DNA of 64,000 bases from Betaproteobacteria bacterium (GTDB lineage: Bacteria; Pseudomonadota; Gammaproteobacteria; Burkholderiales; Usitatibacteraceae), in contig JADJMI010000027.1 of assembly GCA_016709665.1 (NCBI GenBank), positions 434,001-498,000 of the forward strand, in the 5' to 3' direction. Position 1 is the first letter of the stretch. Every line of letters starts with the position of its first letter. The notes beneath the pieces are model-generated. The model ran no database searches and was not told the DNA's origin. It saw only the letters and a program-made list of their open reading frames with translations. This document shows positions 25,654 through 34,307 of this stretch, in pieces. The position numbers and the translations under genes are program-made.

Positions 25654-26660
25654 GGTTCCAGCCCGGAAGACTTCGCGCGAGCCGTGCGGACCTTCGATAC
25701 CGGCATTCTGCCCTTCCCGGCCCGGGTCGGCGGTTGCGCTCCCGCAACGAAATCCCGGACGGCCGCGGCCAATCGCTCGCGCAGGAAAGCGTGGGAGGGC
25801 TCGGCGCGCCTCGCCTCGCGGTAGACCATCCAGACCGGGATCGAAGGGCTCGCCGGCAGGCCCGGCACCGCCTCGAGGCCGAAATCGCGCCGGGCGATGG
25901 ACGCGAGGCTCGTGGGCACGATGCCCACCATGTCCGAGCGGCTCGCCACGGCCAGGACTTCCAGCATCTCCGAGACCTCGAGCCCGACGCGTAACCCGAG
26001 CGCCAGCCATTCCTTCACGCCGCCCACCGGCAGCGCGGACCAGTCCGTGCGCGGACGCAGGCGCACCAGGGGCCAGCCCACGACGGGCGGTCGCCGCTTG
26101 CCGCCCGCGAGGGCGGGGTGCCCGCTTCGCACCATGGCCGCGATGCCTTCCGTGAAGACCGGGTCGGCCGTGAGCGAACCGGCCCGCGGGGCGAGCCAGT
26201 CGAGGGCGAGGTCGAACCGGCCCGCGGCGAGGTCCTTGTCGAGATCCAGCGGCCGCGAGCGCGTGCTGAACACGACCTCGACGCCGGGCGCGACGCTCGC
26301 GAGGCTTTCCATCAGCCTCACCGCCAGCAAGGGCCCGAGCGGATGCGGGATCGCGACGGTAAAGCGCCGGCGCGAGGTGGCGGGATCGAAGCCGCGGCTC
26401 TCGTCGATGGCGCCGCGGACGATGGCGAGCGCCTCGCGCACCCGGCCGTACAGCGCGTCCGCCGCGGGCGTCGGGCGCATGCCACGGGACTGGCGCACGA
26501 AGAGCTCGTCGCCGAAGGTGGCGCGAAGCCGGGCGAGCGCGTGGCTCACGGCGGGCTGCGTGAGCGAAAGCCGGCGGGCGGCGCCCGAAAGGCTGCCCTC
26601 CTCGTAGGCCGCCTCGAAGACCGGGAGCAGGTTCAGGTCGATGGCGCGAAGGTTCAACAT
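25650..26660 (-). CDS. LysR-family transcriptional regulator
   Basis: A LysR-type regulator of about 336 residues. The winged helix (about 1-65) reads MLNLRAIDLNLLPVFEAA, then GSLSGAARRLSLTQPAVSHALARLR. The substrate-binding domain follows from about 90. A C-terminal basic tail of about 35 residues is longer than usual. The MLNLRAIDLNL start resembles the LeuO/NodD-like group. The frame allows an ATG four codons upstream (26672), which I cannot exclude. It is divergent to the hypothetical gene at 26753 and coupled to the phosphatase gene. The inducer is unknown. Confidence 0.85.
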   Translation of the reverse strand: MLNLRAIDLNLLPVFEAAYEEGSLSGAARRLSLTQPAVSHALARLRATFGDELFVRQSRGMRPTPAADALYGRVREALAIVRGAIDESRGFDPATSRRRFTVAIPHPLGPLLAVRLMESLASVAPGVEVVFSTRSRPLDLDKDLAAGRFDLALDWLAPRAGSLTADPVFTEGIAAMVRSGHPALAGGKRRPPVVGWPLVRLRPRTDWSALPVGGVKEWLALGLRVGLEVSEMLEVLAVASRSDMVGIVPTSLASIARRDFGLEAVPGLPASPSIPVWMVYREARRAEPSHAFLRERLAAAVRDFVAGAQPPTRAGKGRMPVSKVRTARAKSSGLEP

Positions 26661-26752
26661 GGCGAATATCACTCATGACAAAGCTTCAGTGGCGCGCATG
26701 TTACACCGCCGCCATCATGGACGCATCCCCACGACGGAGCCGCAAGCCCCCC

Positions 26753-27139
26753 ATGAAGACCTCGATCCCGCACCTGCTGAGCCTCGCGCCCCGCGGCGTC
26801 ATCGTCGACGAGACGGGAAGCTACCAGGGCCTCGCCCCGTGGTTCGACACCCGCCTGCTGGCCGAACTGCTGCGTCGGTACAACGAGCACCGTGCCTTGG
26901 CGGACCTCGCCGAGGCCTGGGCCCGGTTGCCCGCCGACAGCCCGGCCACGGTCGATGACGCACGCCGCGAGGCGGCCCTCGCGATCTCCAAGGCCAGAAG
27001 CCTCTCGGCGCTGGCGTCGGGCGGCGAGCTGGATCCTTCGGCGCCCCGCGCAGCGCCAGCGGGCCGGCGTTCGGCCGACTGGATCCGCGAGCCGGGCCAG
27101 CCCCGGCGGCCGGGCACGGAACCTTTCGAGCCCGATTGA
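26753..27139 (+). CDS. Hypothetical protein
   Basis: I do not recognise this 128-residue product. Third codon positions are strongly G/C from MKTSIPHLL onward, unlike the codons just upstream. This supports the frame and this start, although ATGs at 26675 and 26717 also exist. It is predominantly helical and charged, with no signal peptide, membrane segment or cysteine motif. A central HRALADLAEAWARLPAD stretch could form an amphipathic helix, and the last third is Ala/Arg/Pro-rich and probably disordered. It lies divergent to the LysR gene and could be its target, but this is only an inference from position. Confidence 0.5.
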   Translation: MKTSIPHLLSLAPRGVIVDETGSYQGLAPWFDTRLLAELLRRYNEHRALADLAEAWARLPADSPATVDDARREAALAISKARSLSALASGGELDPSAPRAAPAGRRSADWIREPGQPRRPGTEPFEPD

Positions 27140-27256
27140 CTCGAATCCCCTGTGGTTGAAGTGCAGGAGCCGTCGCGAAGCGGCAGCAGCAAGGCAGGAA
27201 CGAAATGAAGTGAGGTGATGTGCAGCACCGGCTGGGCGCGGCCTACTCCCCCGCGC

Positions 27257-29288
27257 TCAGCCGCCCCCCACTTCCATCAACCGGTCGCGCGCCGCCTTCA
27301 GTTCGTCGCGCAGGCGCGCCGCCAGCTCGAACTCCAGGTTGCGCGCCGCTTCCAGCATCTCCTTTTCCAGCTTCTTCACGCGCTGGTCGAGCTGCTTCTC
27401 GCCCAGGGCCTCCACGGCCGCCTGGGCCTTGGCCGCGCGCTTGGTCTCCTTCGCCTCGTCCGCGTCGTAGACGCCGTCGATGAGGTCCTTGATCCGCTTC
27501 ACCACGCCCTTGGGCTCGATGCCGTGCGCGAGGTTGTGGGCCACCTGCTTGGCGCGCCGGCGCTCGGTCTCGCCGATGGCCGCCGTCATCGAGTCGGTCA
27601 TGCGGTCGGCGTAGAGGATCGCGGTGCCGTTGATGTGCCGCGCGGCCCGGCCGATGGTCTGGATGAGCGAGCGCGCCGAGCGCAGGAACCCTTCCTTGTC
27701 CGCATCGAGGATCGCGACCAGCGAGACCTCCGGCAGGTCGAGCCCCTCGCGCAGCAGGTTGATGCCCACGAGCACGTCGAAGAGGCCCTTCCTCAGGTCG
27801 CGGATGATCTCCACGCGCTCGACCGTCTCGATATCCGAGTGCAGGTAGCGCACCTTCACGCCGTGCTCGGCGAGATAGTCCGTGAGGTCCTCGGCCATGC
27901 GCTTGGTGAGCGTGGTGACCAGCACCCGCTCGCCCACCGCCGTGCGCTTGCTCACCTCCGACAGCAGGTCGTCCACCTGCGAGGTGGCCGGGCGCACGAT
28001 CACGATGGGGTCGACGAGGCCGGTGGGGCGAACCACCTGCTCGACGACCTGCGCCGCGTGCTTCGCCTCGTAGTCGGCGGGCGTGGCCGAGACGAAGATG
28101 GCCTGGCGCATCTGGCGCTCGAATTCCTCGAAGCGCAGCGGACGGTTGTCCAGCGCGGACGGCAGGCGGAAGCCGTAGGCGACCAGGGTGTCCTTGCGCG
28201 AGCGGTCGCCGTTGTACATCGCGCCGACCTGCGGGATGGTGACGTGGCTCTCGTCCACGAACATGAGGGCGTTCGAGGGCAGGTAGTCGATGAGCGTGGG
28301 CGGCGGCTCGCCCGGCGCGCGGCCGGAGAGGTGGCGGCTGTAGTTCTCGATGCCCTTGCAGAACCCCAGCTCCGAGAGCATCTCGAGGTCGAACCAGGTT
28401 CGCTGCTGGATGCGCTGCAGCTCGAGGAGCTTGCCTTCCTTCTGGAAGAAGTCGAGGCGCTCGCGCAGCTCCGCCTTGATCGCCTCGATGGCGCGCAGCA
28501 CCGTCTCGCGGGGCGTCACGTAGTGGCTCTTCGCGTAGACCGTGAAACGCGGCACCTTCTGCCCCAGGTGCCCGGTGAGCGGGTCGAAGAGCGTGCAGCG
28601 TCTCGATCGCCTCGTCGTAGAGCGACACGCGCAGCGCCGTCTCGCCCATTTCGGCCGGGAACACGTCGACCGTGTCCCCGCGCACGCGGAAGGTGCCCCG
28701 GCGGAAATCCACGTCGTTGCGGGTGTACTGCATGCCGGCGAGGCGCTTCAGGAGCTCGCGCTGGCCGAGCGGGTCGCGCTCGCGCAGGATGAGGCGCATC
28801 TGCTGGTAGTCCTCGGGATCGCCGATGCCGTAGATGCAGGAGACCGTCGCGATGATCACCGTGTCGGGGCGCTCCAGCACGCTCTTGGTGGCCGACAGGC
28901 GCAGCTGCTCGATGTGCTCGTTGATCGAGCTGTCCTTCTCGATGTAGAGGTCGCGCGAGGGCACGTACGCCTCGGGCTGGTAGTAGTCGTAGTAGGAGAC
29001 GAAGTACTCGACCGCGTTCTCGGGGAAGAACTCGCGCATCTCGGAATAGAGCTGCGCGGCGAGCGTCTTGTTGTGCGCGATGACGAGCGCGGGCCGGCCC
29101 GTGCGGGCGATGACGTTCGCCATCGTGAAGGTCTTGCCCGAGCCCGTGACCCCCAGGAGGGTCTGGTAGGCCAGGCCGTCGTTGATGCCCTCGACCAGCA
29201 GGTCGATGGCCTGGGGCTGGTCCCCCGCCGGGGCGAAGGGCTGGTGCAGGCGGAAGGGGCTGCCGGGGTACGTGACGATGTCGGCCAT
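27257..29288 (-). CDS. uvrB: Excinuclease ABC subunit B, with one apparent frameshift
   Basis: The corrected product is 676 residues, close to E. coli UvrB (673). Walker A is GVTGSGKT (46-53). The beta-hairpin region is YFVSYYDYYQPEAYVP and motif II is VDESHVTIPQ. Helicase motifs V-VI include LLREGLD and QTIGRAARH. The C-terminal UVR coiled coil ends NLEFELAARLRDELKAARD. The reading frame breaks after residue 232, in the conserved stretch before LFDPLTGHLG. One extra base near 28592 moves the remainder to another frame. UvrB is the damage-verifying helicase of nucleotide excision repair. The start ATG at 29288 matches the family start MADIV, and an upstream in-frame ATG (29321) is less likely. 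Confidence 0.92.
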
Positions 29289-29364
29289 CGGGGCTCGCGG
29301 GAACGGAGTGCAGCCCGCCATTCTAGCGGCTCGGCCCCGGGAAAGCGCGGCCCTCGTCGGGCGG

Positions 29365-30939
29365 TCAGGCCGCGTGGCCCTCCACCTTGAAGGTGCCCTC
29401 GAGCCGGCGCAGTTCCTCCGCCTCGCGCTCCATGGCGTGCGCCGCCTCGGCGGCCTTCTCGACGAGCGCCGCGTTCTGCTGCGTGACCTGGTCCATCTGG
29501 GCCACCGCCTGGTTCACCTGCTCGATGCCACGCGATTCCTCGGCCGCCGCGTCGGTGAGCTCGGCGACCATCTCCGAGACCCGCCGGACGGAATCGACGA
29601 CCCCCTGGATCGTGCCGCCGGCGCTCGAGACGAGTTCGGCGCCGCGGCCGACCTTCTCGACCGATTCCCCGATGAGCGCCTTGATCTCCTTCGCCGCTTC
29701 GGCGCTTCGGCCCGCCAGGGCCCGCACCTCGGTGGCGACGACCGCGAAGCCGCGGCCCTGCTCGCCCGCGCGCGCCGCTTCCACGGCCGCATTGAGGGCC
29801 AGGATGTTCGTCTGGAAGGCGATGCCGTCGATCACCGCGATGATGTCCGCGATCCGGCGCGAGGACTCGTTGATGTCGTTCATCGTGTCCACGACCTGCG
29901 CGACGGCCTCGCCGCCCTCGCGCGCCTGGCGCGAGACCTCGATCGCGAGGGCGTTGGCCTCGCGGGAGCGGGCGGCGCTCTCGCGCACCTTCCCCGTGAT
30001 CTCCTGCATGGTGCTCGCCGTCTCCTCGAGGCTGGCCGCCTGCTGCTCCGTGCGCGCCGCCATGTCCTCGTCGCCTTTCGCGATGCCGTGGGCGGCCACG
30101 CGGATGGACTCGCTCGATGCGTTGATGCGGGTGATGACGTCCGCCAGGTGCGCGCGCATCCGCCCCATCGCCGCGATCACGCTCGTCTCGTCCCCGGGCT
30201 TCACCACGACGGGCGTCACGAGGTCGCCCTCGGCCACGCGCGCGGCCACCTCGGCGGCATAGGCGGGTTCCCCGCCGAGCGAGCCGAGGATCGAGCGCGA
30301 AAGGAACACGGCCACCAGCACGTACGCGATGGACGCGAGGACGAGGCCGATCACCTGCTCGCGGGCCAGGGTGACCAGGGCCGCGTCGATGTCGTCGACG
30401 TACACGCCGCTTCCCACCACCCAGCCCCAGGGGGCGAAAGCCTTCACGTAGGAGATCTTCGGGACGGGTTCCGTGGCGCCGGGCTTCGGCCAGCGATAGG
30501 CCACGAAGCCCGCGCCCTTGTCCTTCACGACCCGCACCATCTCGACGAACAGCTTCTTGCCGTCCGGGTCCGCGTCCTGCGAAAGGTCCTTGCCGTCGAG
30601 TTCCGGCTTGATGGGGTGCATCACCATGCGCGGATGCAGGTCGTTGATCCAGAAGTACTCGCGCTCGTCGTAGCGCAGCGTCTTCACGATCGCGATCGCG
30701 CGACGCTGCGCCTCCTCGCGCGAAAGCTCGCCCGCGGCTTCGCGGGCCTGCAGCGAGGCGAGGACGCCGCGCGCCGATTCCACGAGCATGCGGGTGCGCT
30801 CACCCCGGTCGTGGTGCAGGGCCTGCGCGCGTGACACGAAGTTGGTGATCGCGACGCCCGCGGCGAGCGCGACGCCGATGGTCACCAGCAGGCCGAACTT
30901 GCCGGTGAGACTCCAGGTGCGCACGTCGAAGAGCTTCAT
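29365..30939 (-). CDS. Methyl-accepting chemotaxis protein with single Cache domain
   Basis: A 524-residue chemoreceptor. Transmembrane helices lie at about 15-35 and 195-215. The periplasmic sCache_2 domain lies between them, with DEREYFWINDLHPRMVMHP and VGSGVYVDDID, the family's small-carboxylate-binding type. A HAMP domain follows, then the cytoplasmic signalling domain with the invariant hairpin GIAFQTNILALNAAVEAARAG. There is no C-terminal CheR-docking pentapeptide; it ends EGTFKVEGHAA. It lies 76 nt upstream of uvrB. A sigma28-like element and a hairpin precede it. Confidence 0.93.
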   Translation of the reverse strand: MKLFDVRTWSLTGKFGLLVTIGVALAAGVAITNFVSRAQALHHDRGERTRMLVESARGVLASLQAREAAGELSREEAQRRAIAIVKTLRYDEREYFWINDLHPRMVMHPIKPELDGKDLSQDADPDGKKLFVEMVRVVKDKGAGFVAYRWPKPGATEPVPKISYVKAFAPWGWVVGSGVYVDDIDAALVTLAREQVIGLVLASIAYVLVAVFLSRSILGSLGGEPAYAAEVAARVAEGDLVTPVVVKPGDETSVIAAMGRMRAHLADVITRINASSESIRVAAHGIAKGDEDMAARTEQQAASLEETASTMQEITGKVRESAARSREANALAIEVSRQAREGGEAVAQVVDTMNDINESSRRIADIIAVIDGIAFQTNILALNAAVEAARAGEQGRGFAVVATEVRALAGRSAEAAKEIKALIGESVEKVGRGAELVSSAGGTIQGVVDSVRRVSEMVAELTDAAAEESRGIEQVNQAVAQMDQVTQQNAALVEKAAEAAHAMEREAEELRRLEGTFKVEGHAA

Positions 30940-30953
30940 GGGAATGCCTCCAG

Positions 30954-30969
30954 GTGGACGAAAGTCCAC
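30954..30969 (-). other. Hairpin beside the Shine-Dalgarno of the Cache receptor gene
   Basis: A perfect 6-bp inverted repeat (GTGGAC with GTCCAC) around a 4-nt loop lies just 5' of the CTGGAGGC ribosome binding site for the ATG at 30939. It could modulate access of the ribosome or be a protein operator. The function is unknown. Confidence 0.4.
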
Positions 30970-30981
30970 TGCTTCCCCTGC

Positions 30982-31008
30982 CTAACGGCGCGTCCGGCGG
31001 CAACCGGA
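30982..31008 (-). promoter_or_regulatory. Weak sigma28-like element upstream of the Cache receptor gene
   Basis: On the minus strand GCCGTTAG (30982-30989) lies 15 nt from TCCG (31005-31008). The -10 half is a good match to the FliA consensus GCCGATAA, the -35 half is poor. It lies 42 nt before the ATG. Similar elements with the same spacing precede other motility genes in the window. Confidence 0.3.
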
Positions 31009-31033
31009 GGGCCGCGATCGCCGGAAAAGCACG

Positions 31034-31062
31034 GAAAAGACCCGGCAGGTTTCCCCGCCGGG
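31034..31062 (-). terminator. Rho-independent terminator after the second receptor gene
   Basis: On the minus strand a stem CCCGGC/GCCGGG (31057-31062 with 31041-31046), extended by a GG/CC pair, is followed by TCTTTT. It lies about 35 nt after the stop at 31096, and so ends that unit before the next receptor gene. Confidence 0.7.
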
Positions 31063-31095
31063 CCTAGCGGTGGCCGGTCCGATGGCGAAAGCGGG

Positions 31096-32883
31096 TCAGA
31101 ACTCGCTCCACTCGCTTTCGAGGTCCGAACCCACGACCTTCTTCGCGGGCGCGGGCGTGTTCACCGGCGGGGGCGCACGCTTCGCCGGTGCGGCCGCGCG
31201 GACGGGGCGCGGCGCCGCCATCGCCGTCACCCGGGCGGGCGGGGGCGCGGCGTCGCGTGGGGCTTCGGCGGCGACCGGCGCCGGCCGGGCGGACCCGTCG
31301 ACGCGGAAGACGGACACCAGCTGGCGAAGGTCCTCGGCCTGCTTGCGCATCGACTCGGCGGCGGCCGACGCCTGCTCGACGAGCGCCGCGTTCTGCTGCG
31401 TGACCTGGTCCATCTGGGTGACGGCCTGGTTCACCTGCTCGATGCCGCTCGCCTGTTCGGCCGAGCTTGCCGTGATCCCGGTGACCATCTGGGAGACGCG
31501 CTGCACGGCCTGGACCACGCCCTCGATCGTGCCGCCGGCCCGGGCCACGAGCTGCGTGCCGCCCTCGACCTTCTCGACGGAGGCGCCGATGAGGCCCTTG
31601 ATCTCCTTGGCCGCCTCGGCGCTGCGGCCCGCCAGGGCCCGCACCTCGGTCGCGACGACCGCGAAGCCCCGGCCCTGCTCGCCGGCCCGCGCCGCCTCCA
31701 CGGCGGCGTTGAGGGCGAGGATGTTCGTCTGGAACGCGATGCCGTCGATCACCGAGATGATGTCGGAGATCTTGCGCGAGGCGTCGTTGATGTCCGCCAT
31801 CGTCTGCACGACCTGCGAAACGACGGCGCCGCCTTCGCTCGCCTGGCGCGAGGCGTCCGTCGCCAGCTTGTCGGCCTCGCGGGAATTCGTCGTGCTCTGG
31901 CGCACCGCGGCCGTGAGCTCTTCCATCGAGCTCGCCGTCTCCTCCAGGCTCGCGGCCTGCTCTTCCGTGCGCTGCGCGAGGTCCTGGTTGCCGGCCGCGA
32001 TCTCGCGGGAGGCCACGTGGATCGATTCGCTGGCGCCGTTGATGCGCGCGACCAGCTGGGCGAGCTTGCCCCGCATGGATTCCATGGCGGCCATGAGGCT
32101 CGACGTGTCGCCCGTCTTCACCGCGATCGCGGTCACCAGGTCGCCGTCGGCGATGCGCTTCGCCGCGGCGGCCGCGTCGACCGGCTCCCCGCCCAGGGCC
32201 CGGGTGAGGTCGCGGACGATGTAGAGGGCTATCAGCAGCACGATGGCGAGCGCGACGGCCGCGCAGGCGAACATGACGCGGCGCGACAGGACGATCGCTT
32301 CGTCGCCGTGCTTCTGATCCGCCAGGGCGTAGCCTTCGTTCATCGATACGAGCCTTTCGATCGATGCATTGGCGATATCGAACGGCTTCTTCTGGCTTTC
32401 GAACTGGCCGTAGAGCGTCTCGAACAGCTTCTTCTGGCCGGCGGGCGTTCGATTGGCGGCGAGGGAGCGGATCGTCTCGTCGATGGCGGCCTCGCCCTTC
32501 TTCCACGCGTCCCATTCCAGGAGGAACTGCTTCCAGACGGCGGCTTCCTCGGCCTCCTGCGGCAGCGGCTCGTAGATCTTCCAGCCCTTGTCGACTTCCT
32601 TCCAGGCGAGGTCCTTCGTCTTCAGGATCTCGGCGAATTTCGACTGCGCCCCGTAATCGTTCTCGAAGAACGGCGCCTCGCGGTTCGTCGCCCGGACCAT
32701 GAGCTGGCCCTTCGCGACGAGATCGAGACCGTGGATGGAAGGCATGCGAACGGCGGCGATGCGGTCCATGGCCTCGTCCGCCATGCCGATGCCGGAATTG
32801 CCGGCGAGGCCGACGGCCAGCACGGCGGCGGCCGAAATGCAGGCCAGCAGCACGAGTTTTGCCTTGACGGTCAGGTTGTTCAT
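31096..32883 (-). CDS. Methyl-accepting chemotaxis protein with C-terminal xWxxF tail
   Basis: A 595-residue chemoreceptor. Transmembrane helices lie at about 8-28 and 208-230. The periplasmic part (about 30-205) is helical and looks like a four-helix-bundle sensor, with an LVSMNEGYALADQKHGD stretch before the second membrane helix. HAMP and the signalling domain follow, with GIAFQTNILALNAAVEAARAG at the tip. After about 520 comes an Ala/Pro-rich linker ending SDLESEWSEF. The last five residues EWSEF fit xWxxF, the known tether for CheR/CheB on E. coli receptors (NWETF). A terminator follows. The start at 32883 is the family-like MNNLTVKAKL. Confidence 0.93.
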   Translation of the reverse strand: MNNLTVKAKLVLLACISAAAVLAVGLAGNSGIGMADEAMDRIAAVRMPSIHGLDLVAKGQLMVRATNREAPFFENDYGAQSKFAEILKTKDLAWKEVDKGWKIYEPLPQEAEEAAVWKQFLLEWDAWKKGEAAIDETIRSLAANRTPAGQKKLFETLYGQFESQKKPFDIANASIERLVSMNEGYALADQKHGDEAIVLSRRVMFACAAVALAIVLLIALYIVRDLTRALGGEPVDAAAAAKRIADGDLVTAIAVKTGDTSSLMAAMESMRGKLAQLVARINGASESIHVASREIAAGNQDLAQRTEEQAASLEETASSMEELTAAVRQSTTNSREADKLATDASRQASEGGAVVSQVVQTMADINDASRKISDIISVIDGIAFQTNILALNAAVEAARAGEQGRGFAVVATEVRALAGRSAEAAKEIKGLIGASVEKVEGGTQLVARAGGTIEGVVQAVQRVSQMVTGITASSAEQASGIEQVNQAVTQMDQVTQQNAALVEQASAAAESMRKQAEDLRQLVSVFRVDGSARPAPVAAEAPRDAAPPPARVTAMAAPRPVRAAAPAKRAPPPVNTPAPAKKVVGSDLESEWSEF

Positions 32884-32950
32884 TTCAAGTCCTTGATATT
32901 GTTGAATTCGCCCGACGTGCGCGGCAGTTCGGGCTGCCGGTCGTATTTCG

Positions 32951-32977
32951 ATTACGGCTGTAGTGCACCAAACCTGA
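32951..32977 (-). promoter_or_regulatory. Sigma28-like element upstream of the xWxxF receptor gene
   Basis: On the minus strand TCAG (32974-32977) and GCCGTAAT (32951-32958) are 15 nt apart. The -35 half resembles the TCAA seen in two other candidates in the window. The ATG lies 67 nt downstream. Confidence 0.35.
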
Positions 32978-33001
32978 GCGCCCGGGTGCCGGAAGGCGTC
33001 T

Positions 33002-33030
33002 TTGCTGCGCCGCAACAGCCCCGGTAAAAT
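33002..33030 (+). promoter_or_regulatory. Putative sigma70 promoter of the aminotransferase gene
   Basis: TTGCTG (33002-33007) and TAAAAT (33025-33030) are 17 nt apart. The -10 box is framed by an exact CCCCGG / CCGGGG inverted repeat (33019-33036), which could be an operator. The aminotransferase ATG is 48 nt downstream. Confidence 0.45.
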
Positions 33031-33077
33031 CCGGGGGAAGATCACCCGACGCCCCACCGCCCCTCCCCGGAGAACCC

Positions 33078-34280
33078 ATGTCCCTCGTCGCCGACCGCCT
33101 TTCCGCCATCAAGGCATCCCCCACCCTCGCCATCACCGCCAAGGCGGCCAAGCTGAAGAGCGAGGGCAAGGACATCATCGGCCTGGGCGCGGGCGAGCCC
33201 GATTTCGACACGCCCCAGTACATCAAGGACGCGGCCGTCGCGGCCATGAACAAGGGCCTCACGAAGTACACGCCCGCCGGCGGAACGGCCTCGCTCAAGA
33301 AGGCGATCATCGCCAAGTTCAAGCGCGACAACGGCCTCGACTACACCGAGAAGCAGATCCTCGTCTCGTGCGGCGGCAAGCACACCTCGTTCAACCTGTG
33401 CCTCGCCCTCCTCAACCCGGGCGACGAAGTGATCATTCCGGCGCCGTACTGGGTGAGCTACCCGGACATGGCGATGGTCGCCGGCGCGAAGCCGGTCATC
33501 GTCACCGCCGGCATCGAGCAGGGCTTCAAGATCACGCCCGCGCAGCTGGAAAGTGCCATCACGCCGAAATCGCGGCTCATCTTCATCAACAGCCCCTCGA
33601 ATCCCTCGGCCGCCGTCTACACGCTCGAGGAGCTGAAGGCCCTGGGCGAGGTGCTGCGCAAGCACCCGCGCATCGTCATCGCTTCGGACGACATGTACGA
33701 GCAGATCATCCTCGACGGCTCGAAATTCGTGAACATCCTGAACGCCTGCCCGGACCTCTACGACCGCACGGTGGTCGAGAACGGCGTCTCGAAGGCGTAC
33801 TCGATGACCGGCTGGCGCATCGGCTACTGCGGCGGGCCGAAGGAGCTCATCGAGGCCATGGAGAACATGCAGTCCCACTCCACCTCGAACCCCACCTCCA
33901 TCTCGCAGTACGCGGCCGAGGCGGGCCTCACCGGCGACCAGTCGTTCGTGGCGATGATGGTGGAATCCTTCAAGGAGCGCGGCGTCTTCATCGCCGATGC
34001 CCTGAACGCCATCCCCGGCGTGAAGTGCCTTCGGCCCACGGGCGCGTTCTACGTCTTCCCGGATTGCCGCGAGGCCATCGCCCGCCTGCACGCCGCCGGC
34101 AAGCTTCCGGCCCCGACGGACATGGCCCTCGCCGACTACCTCATGTCCCAGCCCGAGGCCGTCGCGCCCGTGCCGGGCTCGGCGTTCGGCTGCGAGGGTT
34201 ACCTGCGCGTTTCCTTCGCGACCTCGATGGAAAACCTCCGGAAGGCGGCCGATCGCATGGCGAAGGCGATGGGCGCGTAG
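33078..34280 (+). CDS. Class I aspartate aminotransferase
   Basis: A 400-residue PLP-dependent aminotransferase of the I-gamma/thermophilic AspC (AatA) type. Seen are GAGEPDFDTP near the N-terminus, the SCGGKHTSFNL phosphate-binding region and FINSPSNPSAAVY. The PLP lysine lies in GVSKAYSMTGWRIGYC (about residue 239), and the C-terminal RVSFATSMENL contains the substrate arginine. It interconverts aspartate and oxaloacetate with glutamate and 2-oxoglutarate; closely related enzymes also use prephenate. It stands alone, convergent with the dienoyl-CoA reductase gene. Confidence 0.92.
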   Translation: MSLVADRLSAIKASPTLAITAKAAKLKSEGKDIIGLGAGEPDFDTPQYIKDAAVAAMNKGLTKYTPAGGTASLKKAIIAKFKRDNGLDYTEKQILVSCGGKHTSFNLCLALLNPGDEVIIPAPYWVSYPDMAMVAGAKPVIVTAGIEQGFKITPAQLESAITPKSRLIFINSPSNPSAAVYTLEELKALGEVLRKHPRIVIASDDMYEQIILDGSKFVNILNACPDLYDRTVVENGVSKAYSMTGWRIGYCGGPKELIEAMENMQSHSTSNPTSISQYAAEAGLTGDQSFVAMMVESFKERGVFIADALNAIPGVKCLRPTGAFYVFPDCREAIARLHAAGKLPAPTDMALADYLMSQPEAVAPVPGSAFGCEGYLRVSFATSMENLRKAADRMAKAMGA

Positions 34281-34307
34281 TTCCGCGTCTCGCGACGCCC
34301 GGAGTCC

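Noticed and set aside
34281..34307. A 5-bp stem (GCGTC/GACGC) between convergent aminotransferase and fadH genes
   Set aside because: It is too short and has no T run for a terminator call.
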